From contig CAVXWW010000004.1 of assembly GCA_963765545.1 (NCBI GenBank), positions 1,302,001 through 1,366,000 of the forward strand: 64,000 nt of DNA. The letters are read 5' to 3'. The position numbers and the translations under genes are program-made. Shown piece by piece: positions 33,551-41,863 of this stretch. This stretch comes from JARRPM01 sp963765545 (lineage in GTDB: Bacteria; Pseudomonadota; Gammaproteobacteria; Pseudomonadales; Halieaceae). The number at the start of each line of letters is the position of its first letter. Position 1 is the first letter of the stretch. Under the pieces are notes generated by a model. The model ran no database searches. It was not told where the DNA came from and saw only the letters and a program-made list of their open reading frames with translations.

Positions 33551-36319
33551 ATGTCGCGCGGCCTGGCAGTGGTGCTCCCGCTTGCGCTGGCCGCCGCCTG
33601 CGCCACATCGCCGGATACCAATCGCCACAGCGGCACGGCTTCGGCTGCACAGCCTGATCAGATGACTGTCACTGCCCGGGCGGACATGGGCCGGGAAAAC
33701 GCGATCGCCTCGTATCGCGACTACCTGCGGCGTTATCCCGATAGCCCGGAACGTGACCGCGTCAGTCATCGGCTCGCAGACCTGTTGGTGGAACGCGCAG
33801 CCGATTTGCAGTTGGCAACGACTACCATGCCAGCAGAGGCTGCCGAGCGGCAGCGCGAGGCGCAGCAAGACTATGCAGAGGCCATCAGCTATTACGAAGC
33901 GCTGCTGGAAGGAAGCCTCGAAGAGCCCCACAACACGGCACTCCTATATCAACTGGCCAGAGCCTACGAGGAAAGCGGCCAATCGCAACAGGCGCTGGTG
34001 ATGATTGAACATCTGCTGGCACAGGAAACGAACACCGATCTGCGCCTCTATGCCGACACGCGATTCCGGCAGGCGGAACTGTTATTTGCCCAGGGCCACT
34101 ATCCCGAAGCGAGTGAAGCGTATCGATCCGTAGTCGAGTTGGGGGAGGCGATGCCGACCCACGAGCAATCGCTCTACAAGCTGGGCTGGAGTCTTTTCAA
34201 GCAGGAACGGTATAGGGAAGCCCTGCCTGTGCTATTCACTTGCCTGGAGCAATACATAGACTCCGACCAGGATTACCAGCGACAACTGCCCGCACTGAGC
34301 CCCGCAGACCGTGAACAAACCGATGATCTGATGCGCGTTATCGGCAGAAGCTTTGCCCAACTCGGTGGTGCAGAGACAGTAGCAATGTACTTCCGGGAAA
34401 ACGGCGGGCGAAGTTATGAACAAGCGGTATACCTGGAGCTCGCCGACTGGTATGTCGAGCAGCAACAGGTGAATGCGGCCGCCAACACCTGGCTGGCGCT
34501 GGCGCAAATCAACCCCCTCGCGCCGGAGGCACCACGCCTGATGGTGAGGGCCATTGATCTTTATCGCCAGGCGGGGTTCCAACAGCGCGCGATGGAGACT
34601 GAAGGGCTGTTTGTGCAAACCTACGGCACGGGTAGCGACTTCTGGGCAATCCACTCGCAGGCGGAATTTCCAGATGTAGTACAGTCGCTGCAAACCAGCC
34701 TGCAGGAGCTTGCCGGCTACTCGTCTGAACAGGCGGTTACCACGGGTGACAACGCACAGCTACGCGATGCGGAGCAGTGGTATCGACTGTACCTTGCATC
34801 ATATGGGACTGAAGCTGAGGCAGCCCGGATGAATTTCGAGCTGGCGGAACTGCTCTATGAAGACAACCGCTACCGCGAGGCGCTGGATGAATATGAAAAG
34901 ACGGCCTGGTCATACGGCCCGCATCCTCACGCCAGCGAGGCGGCTCTGGGCGCTCAGCGCGCCACTGAAAAGATATTGCAGCAGGCCGGACCGGCAGAGC
35001 GACATACTCTCACAGAGCGCGCGAGTGACAGTGCCCTGCGTTTTATAACCACCCACCCGGACAATCCCGCGGCACCTGGATTACTGGCTAAAACAGGTAA
35101 GGCGATTCTCGACGAGCAGGACCATAACAAAGCTATCGGATACAGTGAGCAGGTGATTGCGCTGGAGCCCGCCTCAGCTGCGCTGAAACAGGTTGCCTGG
35201 TCACTGAATGCGCAAGCTCTTTTTGCCGTGCAGGACTACAGCGCAGCGGCTTCGGCCTACCGCCAGGCACTGCAGCTGGCTGATTTGGAAGACCCGCGGC
35301 AGCCCGCGCTACAGACGGGGTTGGCATCGGCCCTCTACAAACAAGGGGAACAGGCTTTGTCGCGGGGAGATAAAACCCGGGCGGCGATCCTTTATCAACA
35401 GGCTGCTGAGCGTGCGCCCGACGCTACCATTGGCTCCAGTGCGCTCTACGACGCCGCAACGACATTGCTTGCATTGGAGTCCTGGCAGGAAGCAGTCAGC
35501 CTGCTGCAACATTTCCGTGCAAGCTACCCGAACGACCCCCGGCAGAGCGAGATTACCCGAAAGCTGGCCTACGCCTACGAGAGCAGTCAGGACTACACCC
35601 TGGCAGTCAGCGAATACCAGCGCCTCGGCCGGGACAGCCAGCAACCGGAGCTCGTGCAAGGCGAGGCGCTATTGCGGGCGGCTGAGCTTTACCGGCAGAC
35701 AGGTGATACGGAACAGGCTACCACCACCTACGAACGTTACCTGGAGCGCTTCCCGGAACCAGGCGCGCGTGCTGTGGAGGCAATGCAACAGCTGGCCGAT
35801 CTTGAGCTGGAAGCGGGAGACAGCCAGCGCCGCCGCCACTGGCTGCAGGCTATCGTCGCGCTGGACCGCACCGACGGCAATTTGGCAACGCATACAGTTG
35901 CCGCGGAGGCGGCGCTGGAACTTGCCGGGCAGCAGCTCACTGCTTTTCGCCGGATTCAGCTGGTCGCTCCCGTACAGGAACACGTTGCGCAGAAAATCGA
36001 AGCCATGAAACAGGCGCTGCGGGCGTATGAGGCGGCGCTCGACTACGGTGTTTACCCTGTCACGACAGCTGCAACCCACCAGATCGCGAGCATGTATGAC
36101 GAGATGGGTCGCGAACTACTGGCCTCTGAGCCCCCGGCGGGGCTGACCGCTGGGGAGGCGGCTGAATACAAGCGACTACTGGCACAACAGGCGGCGCCAT
36201 TTGAACAAAAGGCGATTGAAATCTACCAGAGCAATGCCCAGCGCTCTGGCAGCGCGCAACGAGATACCTGGGTGCAAAAAAGTGAGCAACAGCTTGATGA
36301 GTTACAACATGGACGCTAG
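33551..36319 (+). CDS. large TPR lipoprotein
   Basis: 922 residues from the ATG at 33551; the signal sequence (SRGLAVVLPLALAAAC) ends in a lipobox. The rest is a superhelix of TPR units: AISYYEALLEGS, ALLYQLARAYEESGQSQQAL, DTRFRQAELLFAQGHYPEAS, YKLGWSLFKQERYREALPV, AALKQVAWSLNAQALF, ALYDAATTLLALESWQEAV and EALLRAAELYRQTGDTEQ. Long TPR lipoproteins of this kind act as outer-membrane-linked scaffolds in gliding and secretion machines. It sits two bases after the previous frame and overlaps the next gene by 11 bases. Confidence 0.85.
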   Translation: MSRGLAVVLPLALAAACATSPDTNRHSGTASAAQPDQMTVTARADMGRENAIASYRDYLRRYPDSPERDRVSHRLADLLVERAADLQLATTTMPAEAAERQREAQQDYAEAISYYEALLEGSLEEPHNTALLYQLARAYEESGQSQQALVMIEHLLAQETNTDLRLYADTRFRQAELLFAQGHYPEASEAYRSVVELGEAMPTHEQSLYKLGWSLFKQERYREALPVLFTCLEQYIDSDQDYQRQLPALSPADREQTDDLMRVIGRSFAQLGGAETVAMYFRENGGRSYEQAVYLELADWYVEQQQVNAAANTWLALAQINPLAPEAPRLMVRAIDLYRQAGFQQRAMETEGLFVQTYGTGSDFWAIHSQAEFPDVVQSLQTSLQELAGYSSEQAVTTGDNAQLRDAEQWYRLYLASYGTEAEAARMNFELAELLYEDNRYREALDEYEKTAWSYGPHPHASEAALGAQRATEKILQQAGPAERHTLTERASDSALRFITTHPDNPAAPGLLAKTGKAILDEQDHNKAIGYSEQVIALEPASAALKQVAWSLNAQALFAVQDYSAAASAYRQALQLADLEDPRQPALQTGLASALYKQGEQALSRGDKTRAAILYQQAAERAPDATIGSSALYDAATTLLALESWQEAVSLLQHFRASYPNDPRQSEITRKLAYAYESSQDYTLAVSEYQRLGRDSQQPELVQGEALLRAAELYRQTGDTEQATTTYERYLERFPEPGARAVEAMQQLADLELEAGDSQRRRHWLQAIVALDRTDGNLATHTVAAEAALELAGQQLTAFRRIQLVAPVQEHVAQKIEAMKQALRAYEAALDYGVYPVTTAATHQIASMYDEMGRELLASEPPAGLTAGEAAEYKRLLAQQAAPFEQKAIEIYQSNAQRSGSAQRDTWVQKSEQQLDELQHGR

Positions 36320-36671
36320 TGCTCGAAGACTCAAGCGGCGCCGCGAACCCAATACGGCTGCCCGCGTGTTGTTTTTCGTTGCTTGCCTGTTGACGCTGTC
36401 AGCAACCGCCCAGGATCAGTTGGAGCAGGAGACCATCCTGATCCAGGGTAACCAGGGAATGCCCAGGACGCTTTATATTGTACCGTGGAAACGGGTAGGG
36501 ACGCCGCTCGAGAGCGAGACGCTGGAGGGCGAGATCGGGGAAGAAACAGAGTGGCTGGAGCGCGATCTGTTCCAGCGTGAATTGGAATTGCAGCGCAGGG
36601 GCTATAGTGTCGAGCCGCTATCACCGGGCAGCGCGACTGGCTCAGGTGACGGCTCGGGTGCATTACGTTAA
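36309..36671 (+). CDS. small exported protein of the motor operon
   Basis: 120 residues; a basic N-terminus (ARRLKRRREP) and signal peptide (VLFFVACLLTLSATA) come first. The mature part has a QETILIQGNQGMPRTLYIVP motif and a charged helix (EWLERDLFQRELELQRRGY). ATG 36297 is an alternative start. It is not a family I can name, but it sits directly before the TolQ-like gene, so it may touch the motor. Confidence 0.7.
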   Translation: MDASARRLKRRREPNTAARVLFFVACLLTLSATAQDQLEQETILIQGNQGMPRTLYIVPWKRVGTPLESETLEGEIGEETEWLERDLFQRELELQRRGYSVEPLSPGSATGSGDGSGALR

Positions 36672-36688
36672 ACAACAAGGAGTTCGCC

Positions 36689-37342
36689 ATGGCGACGTTC
36701 TACACGGTAATCGGGTTCTTTCAATCCGGGGGGCCATTCATGTATCCGATTCTGTTGGTGCTCGCTATCGGCGCGGCGATCGCTATCGAGCGCTATATCT
36801 ATCTCAGTTTTGTCAGCCGCAGGAACAAGGGTATCTGGACGCGCGTGTTACCACTGCTGGAAGGCGGCAGGTACGACGCCGCCCGGGAAGTCGTCATGCA
36901 TTCAGATGCGGCAGTGAGTAAGATCCTGGGCTACGGCCTGAACAGGGCCGAGCGCCACGGCAACGGCGAAGAAATACAAATGGCCATGGAAGAGGGATTA
37001 CTGGAAGTGGTTCCACGGCTCGAAAAGCGCACTCACTACCTTGCAACCCTGGCCAATATTGCAACCTTACTCGGATTGTTGGGCACCATTATCGGCCTTA
37101 CTGAGGCATTTTCGATTGTGGCTGCGGCTGCCCCTGCTGACAGGGCGAACCTGCTGTCAGCCAGCATCTCCATCGCCATGAACACCACCGCCTTTGGCCT
37201 GATGGTCGCCATTCCACTATTGCTGATACACGCTGTCATGCAAACCAAGACATCCGAGCTGGTGGATACGCTGGAGATCGTGACGGTGAGATTGTCCAAC
37301 CTGGTTTCTGGCGCAAATCCACTGGAGACCGCGAAATCGTGA
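36689..37342 (+). CDS. MotA/TolQ/ExbB-type proton channel protein
   Basis: 217 residues with three membrane segments (about 16-36, 110-135 and 155-180). The family core is clear: LEKRTHYLATLANIATLLGL then LGTIIGLTEAF, and SISIAMNTTAFGLMVAIPLL. It has a good RBS (AAGGAG). Together with an ExbD/TolR protein such subunits form a proton-driven motor that moves a periplasmic partner. Two ExbD genes follow, overlapping by four bases each, as in Myxococcus AglR-AglQ-AglS. Confidence 0.95.
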   Translation: MATFYTVIGFFQSGGPFMYPILLVLAIGAAIAIERYIYLSFVSRRNKGIWTRVLPLLEGGRYDAAREVVMHSDAAVSKILGYGLNRAERHGNGEEIQMAMEEGLLEVVPRLEKRTHYLATLANIATLLGLLGTIIGLTEAFSIVAAAAPADRANLLSASISIAMNTTAFGLMVAIPLLLIHAVMQTKTSELVDTLEIVTVRLSNLVSGANPLETAKS

Positions 37343-37854
37343 GACCTCGCTGGCAACGAACGGCAAGGCGGGATGCTCACACAGTGGATGTAACCGCCTT
37401 CCTCAGCCTGATGGTGATACTGGTACCGTTTTTGCTGGTCACCGCGGTCTTTTCCCGAACCAGTATTCTGGAACTGCAACCGGCGGTCGGCGCAGGCGTG
37501 GAGGCACCGGTGTCAGACCCGTTGCAACTGCAGGTCACGATGCGCCAGGACGTGATCGAGGTGAGCTACCTGGGGCAAATCCAGCCTGTACAAATCGCCC
37601 GGTCGACTGGTGAGCAGGCCCTGAACTCACTCGCCACCCTGGCCGCCGAACTCAAGGTGCGCTACCCACAAAGCCGTGAGGCGACTCTTCTGCTGGAACC
37701 GCAGATTCCCTATAACGAGCTGATACAGGTACTCGACACACTGCGCGTGCAGTTGCAACGGCAGGAAGACACTGCGCAACTGGAAGAGCTATTTCCCCTG
37801 ATCGCACTGGGCGAAGCACCAGGCGCTGTTCACCAGGGGCGCGGTTCACCATGA
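37339..37854 (+). CDS. ExbD/TolR-family protein 1
   Basis: 171 residues from a GTG start. A short cytoplasmic tail, one membrane segment near residues 14-34 (VTAFLSLMVILVPFLLVTAV), then a periplasmic domain. In ExbD/TolR an Asp sits at the start of the segment and carries protons; here DVTAFLSLMVILV keeps an Asp just before it. It overlaps the channel gene and ExbD 2 by four bases on each side. Confidence 0.9.
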   Translation: MRPRWQRTARRDAHTVDVTAFLSLMVILVPFLLVTAVFSRTSILELQPAVGAGVEAPVSDPLQLQVTMRQDVIEVSYLGQIQPVQIARSTGEQALNSLATLAAELKVRYPQSREATLLLEPQIPYNELIQVLDTLRVQLQRQEDTAQLEELFPLIALGEAPGAVHQGRGSP

Positions 37855-38366
37855 CCAGGATCCCGCGCGGTGCAACGCAATTCAAATGGCGCCGCAGACG
37901 CCAGGAGAAAGCGCGGCGTTGGCCAACATTGAACCTGGTGGCGCTGATGGACGTCTTTACCATTCTGGTGTTCTTTTTCCTGGTGCATTCCGGCGACAAT
38001 TCGGCACAGCTGCAGGGCAACCTGGTGAATCTGCCGGAATCCATTGCGGACCAGCAACCCAGGGACACACCGGTAATAACCATCACGCGGGAAAACATTC
38101 TGCTGGATGGTCGACAGGTGATTACCGTCGCCAGTGTCGCACAGGCGGACAGGCGCGACATTGAGGCGCTGCAGGAGGCACTGCAGACCCAGCTTACGCC
38201 AGCGCGGACAGGAGATGCGGCAGCAGCAACTGCACGCGAGATCACTATCATGGGTGACAAGGCGATCCCGTTTGTGCTGCTGAGCAAGGTCATGCAGACC
38301 TGCAGCAAGACGGGTTACGACAACATTTCCCTGTCGGTACTGCAGCGCCCGGCAGGTGCCGGATAG
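37851..38366 (+). CDS. ExbD/TolR-family protein 2
   Basis: 171 residues with a basic cytoplasmic tail (KWRRRRQEKARRWPT), then LNLVALMDVFTILVFFFLVH, the membrane segment with the proton-carrying Asp in the canonical LVALMDVFTILVFFFL context. The periplasmic domain follows, with TITRENILLDGR and IMGDKAIPFVLLSKVMQTC. Having two ExbD types side by side points to an Agl/Gld-like motor rather than plain TonB-ExbB-ExbD. Confidence 0.93.
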   Translation: MTRIPRGATQFKWRRRRQEKARRWPTLNLVALMDVFTILVFFFLVHSGDNSAQLQGNLVNLPESIADQQPRDTPVITITRENILLDGRQVITVASVAQADRRDIEALQEALQTQLTPARTGDAAAATAREITIMGDKAIPFVLLSKVMQTCSKTGYDNISLSVLQRPAGAG

Positions 38367-38369
38367 CGC

Positions 38370-39296
38370 ATGTCCACCTTGACCCTGCGGGCAATTCCTC
38401 CCTGGCCTATTGTGCGAGAAGAAGACCGTCGTTTTCGATGGATACTGGCGCAAACACTGGCGATCAGTATTGCCATCGGGGCGATAGCGCCGGGCATCCG
38501 GTTGCCCGAATCCGGTTTGGACAGGGAACTGGAGCCGCCACCGCGCCGCGTGTACCTGCTCGCCGGACAGAACGGCTTTGCTCCGGTAATAGCACCAGAA
38601 TCGACGCCGGTGGCGGCAGCGCCGCCAGCCATCGACCCCGCAGAATCACCAACCTTGGCCGAGACGGCGCCAGTTGCTCCCGTCGTCACGCCGCGCCAGC
38701 AGGTCGCGAGAAGTGGCGTGCTTGCCATGCAGGAGGCCCTGAGTGAACTGCACACCAGTGCACCGCAGACAACTGCCAGGATCACTGGCAACGACGAGGA
38801 CGCACAGGTCTATCGAAATGCCACACAGCCCTCGACACTGACCGCGAACATCACAGGCGGCAGTGGCGGGATTGCCGGTGGTGTCGACGATGCGTCGGTC
38901 CTTGGCCCGGCCGGTCTACCCGATCGTGCGCCGAGACAGCAAAGCGGTGATGCGGATACACGCGCAACAACAGCAGTGCGGACCGCCTCGGCTCGACCTG
39001 TGGCCAAACGCAGCCAGGAGGAGATCCAGGAAGTGCTGGACCGCAACAAGGGGGCCATGTACACCTTGTATAATCGGGAACTGCGCAGGGACGCCACTTT
39101 GCAGGGCAAGCTCGTTATGAGCATAACAATTACCCCGCAAGGCACCGTCACCCATTGCGCCATCCTGAGCAGCGAACTGAATTCAGCCGCGCTGCAGGAA
39201 GCCCTGATAGCCCTTGTCTCCAGCATAGATTTTGGCCGCAAACCAGGTGCTGAGGTGGTGACCACAAAAATACCCATCGAGTTCTTCCCCAGATGA
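38370..39296 (+). CDS. AgmX/PglI-type TonB-like energy transducer
   Basis: 308 residues with one membrane segment near residues 21-42 (FRWILAQTLAISIAIGAIAP), a Pro/Ala-rich periplasmic linker, and a C-terminal ~90-residue domain (EEIQEVLDRNKGAMYTLYNR, LVMSITITPQGTVTHCAIL, IDFGRKPGAEVVTTKIPIEF) with the AgmX/PglI pattern. It would pass motor energy from TolQ/ExbD to the cell envelope. It follows the ExbD 2 gene by three bases and overlaps the next by four. Confidence 0.88.
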   Translation: MSTLTLRAIPPWPIVREEDRRFRWILAQTLAISIAIGAIAPGIRLPESGLDRELEPPPRRVYLLAGQNGFAPVIAPESTPVAAAPPAIDPAESPTLAETAPVAPVVTPRQQVARSGVLAMQEALSELHTSAPQTTARITGNDEDAQVYRNATQPSTLTANITGGSGGIAGGVDDASVLGPAGLPDRAPRQQSGDADTRATTAVRTASARPVAKRSQEEIQEVLDRNKGAMYTLYNRELRRDATLQGKLVMSITITPQGTVTHCAILSSELNSAALQEALIALVSSIDFGRKPGAEVVTTKIPIEFFPR

Positions 39297-40249
39297 GAGG
39301 CGCAACTGGCTTTGACTTGCGGGACTTGTGCAGCTGCACTTTCCTGACGGCGGTCCTGCTGTTGTGCGCCGTTGCCGCAACAGCGCAGGTTGCCACACCG
39401 ATTCTCGACTGGCAGAGACTGTTGGCTGATCCTGATCCCGTTGAGCTCACCGATATCGCGAGTCAATATGAGCACGCGATAGGCTACCGCCGGGACTATG
39501 GCCGCGCCAGACAACTCTATTGCGCCGCTGCTCGCCTCGGTTACCTGCCGGCCCAGCGACGCCTTGCCTGGATGTACGCCAATGGCCTCGGGGCGCCACG
39601 GGATACGGATCTTGCCGCCGCCTGGCTGGAGGTTGCGGCGGCCAACGGAGACCTGAAAGCGCGCAGGTTTCTGGCCTTTGTTGGAGAACCCACTGTGCGC
39701 AGGAAGCCAAGGTGCACCTATGAAAGCCGCTTCGATGCTTATGCGGTTGCAACAATATTTGGAGGAGGCCTGGATGTCGGCCTCGACATAAATACACCCC
39801 AGCGCCAACAGATCGCATCCTGGGTGCAAAGGCTTGCGCCAGACTATGGCCTGGACCCCAAACTGATACTGGCCATCATCCAGACCGAATCCAATTTCAA
39901 TCCGCGCGCTCGCTCATCGGCCAATGCCCTGGGTCTGATGCAACTGATTCCGTCCACCGCGGCACGTTTCGGTGTCAAGGACAGGGCAAATCCGGTACAG
40001 AATCTGCATGGAGGGATGGCGTATATGCGCTGGTTACTATCGTTTTTTGGCGGTGACCTGCGCTTGTCACTGGCCGGCTACAACGCCGGCGAGGGTGCCG
40101 TAGAACGGTACCTGGGCATACCACCTTATCCGGAAACACAGAATTACGTGCGCAAGGTGCTGCGCGCCTACGGCCGTGACAGCCACCCGCCTATAGAGCC
40201 GGTCGTCGAGCCGTCACAAGTCCTGCCCCCCAGACAAACAAAAAGGTGA
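39293..40249 (+). CDS. lytic transglycosylase with Sel1-like repeats
   Basis: 318 residues with a signal peptide (FLTAVLLLCAVAATAQ), two Sel1-like repeats (about residues 60-125, ARQLYCAAARLGYLPAQRRL and WMYANGLGAPRDTDLAAAW), and an SLT domain (about 175-300) with the catalytic Glu in IIQTESNFNPRARS, GLMQLIPSTAARFGV and AGYNAGEGAVERY. It cuts the glycan strand of peptidoglycan. Its place as the last gene of a motor operon suggests it opens or remodels the wall for the envelope-spanning machine. Confidence 0.93.
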   Translation: MRGATGFDLRDLCSCTFLTAVLLLCAVAATAQVATPILDWQRLLADPDPVELTDIASQYEHAIGYRRDYGRARQLYCAAARLGYLPAQRRLAWMYANGLGAPRDTDLAAAWLEVAAANGDLKARRFLAFVGEPTVRRKPRCTYESRFDAYAVATIFGGGLDVGLDINTPQRQQIASWVQRLAPDYGLDPKLILAIIQTESNFNPRARSSANALGLMQLIPSTAARFGVKDRANPVQNLHGGMAYMRWLLSFFGGDLRLSLAGYNAGEGAVERYLGIPPYPETQNYVRKVLRAYGRDSHPPIEPVVEPSQVLPPRQTKR

Positions 40250-40297
40250 ACGCCAAAACCGCAACGGAACCGACCCACACTCCCACTTCACCCGATC

Positions 40298-41704
40298 TCA
40301 GCCTGGAATAATCACCTCAGCACCCGGCACCAACGCCTGATACTTGCGCTGCAGCTCGGCCTTCGCATCATCATCCCCGTGTACGATCCGAATCTGCCCC
40401 GGCTTTACCTTCATCCGCCGCACAAAATCCACCAGGTTTTTCTGGTCCGCATGGGCTGAATAGCCACTGATGGTGTGGACACCCGCCTTGATATCGAAGC
40501 GCTGCCTGTCAAAAGACACCCAGCCTCCCCCGGGGCCGTGTTTCTGGATTTCGCGGCCGGGTGTGCCGGCAGCCTGGTAACCGATAAAAAGGATATCGGT
40601 GCGCGGGTCCTCGATAAGCGCCTTCAGGTAGTTCACCATCCGCCCGCCAGCGCACATACCACTGGCGGCGATCACCACGCAGGGGTGGCCACGTGATTTT
40701 ATGTAGTTAAGGGCTGTCTGGTGCTGCTTGTGGCTGCCAACCGTATAAAGCTGCTCGAAATTCAGCGGGTGACGCCCGCTCTTGACGCGGGTAAGGGCCT
40801 CGACATCCCAGTAGGGCTTGAGTTGGCGGTAGACCCGGGTAAAACTCGCGGCCAGGGGTGAATCGACGATAATTTCGAGATCCTGCCAGCGATTCGGGCC
40901 GGCCTTATCGTTACCATAGCGGTGAATAAGGCCCTCTATTTCATACAGAATCTCCTGGGTACGCCCGATACTGAACGCCGGGATCAGCACCGCGCCATTG
41001 TCGCGCAGTGCCCGCTCCACCACCTGTTTCAATTGCAGGCTGCGCTCCCGGCGGCCCTGGTGCAGCGTGTCCCCATAGGTACTCTCAATCACCAGCGTAT
41101 CGGCCCGGTGGGGTGAGCGCGGCGCCGCCAGCAGCGGGGCATGGGGCGCACCGAGATCGCCGGAAAACACCACCCGGTGGCGCTTGCTTGCGGACTTCAC
41201 CTCGCACTCCACGTAGGCCGAACCCAGGATGTGACCGGCAGGCTGGAACTTGACAGCAATCGTGCCGCCCTCCCCTGTAACTGCCGGGTGCCACTGCCGG
41301 TACGGCACCGCCACGATGCGGGCAGAAATGGCCGTGATGAAGCGCTCTACAGTCGCCGGTTCCCGGGTAATCCCCATTTTCACCGCGTCCTCCAATACCA
41401 GGGGCAAGAGTTTGGCCGAGGGTGGCGTACAGATAATCGGGCCCTTGAAGCCCGCTGCCAGCAGCCAGGGGATGCGCCCCACGTGGTCGATATGCACATG
41501 GCTGACTACCAGCGCCTGAATATGAGCCAGGGGGAAATCAATGGCCAGGTGGTCTGCTCCGGCGCCGCTACCGGACGTCTCAGCCCCCTGGAACAGGCCA
41601 CAATCCACCAGCAGCCCCGGGCCATCTGCCAGGCGCAGCTCATGACAGGAGCCCGTGACGCCCCTCACAGCGCCGTGGTGGCTGATCTCAAACAAAGTTT
41701 TCAT
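40298..41704 (-). CDS. beta-CASP metallo-beta-lactamase RNase (YSH1/CPSF-like)
   Basis: 468 residues starting at the ATG 41704-41702 (MKTLFEISHHGAVRGVTGSC); the open frame before it is shadow. The metal motif VSHVHIDHVGR, GHILGSAYVE, VFSGDLGAPHAPL and the beta-CASP motifs A-C (VIESTYGDTLH, IAASGMCAGGRMVNYL, TISGYSAHADQ) are present. Expected to be a 5'-3' exo- and/or endoribonuclease on mRNA in the cytoplasm. It is isolated from its neighbours and convergent with the lytic transglycosylase. Confidence 0.93.
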   Translation of the reverse strand: MKTLFEISHHGAVRGVTGSCHELRLADGPGLLVDCGLFQGAETSGSGAGADHLAIDFPLAHIQALVVSHVHIDHVGRIPWLLAAGFKGPIICTPPSAKLLPLVLEDAVKMGITREPATVERFITAISARIVAVPYRQWHPAVTGEGGTIAVKFQPAGHILGSAYVECEVKSASKRHRVVFSGDLGAPHAPLLAAPRSPHRADTLVIESTYGDTLHQGRRERSLQLKQVVERALRDNGAVLIPAFSIGRTQEILYEIEGLIHRYGNDKAGPNRWQDLEIIVDSPLAASFTRVYRQLKPYWDVEALTRVKSGRHPLNFEQLYTVGSHKQHQTALNYIKSRGHPCVVIAASGMCAGGRMVNYLKALIEDPRTDILFIGYQAAGTPGREIQKHGPGGGWVSFDRQRFDIKAGVHTISGYSAHADQKNLVDFVRRMKVKPGQIRIVHGDDDAKAELQRKYQALVPGAEVIIPG

Positions 41705-41863
41705 GGCAGACGGCTCCCTTTTACCCATTTTGCGCTGCAAACACTGTAGCCAGAAATCTGTAGATTTCGCCAGTATTCTGTTGGAAGCCCACTGCAAACG
41801 CTCTAGATTGATGGCAAGCCACACTAAATAGTGCGCTGTAAATGACAATCGGGGCGGGACAGG

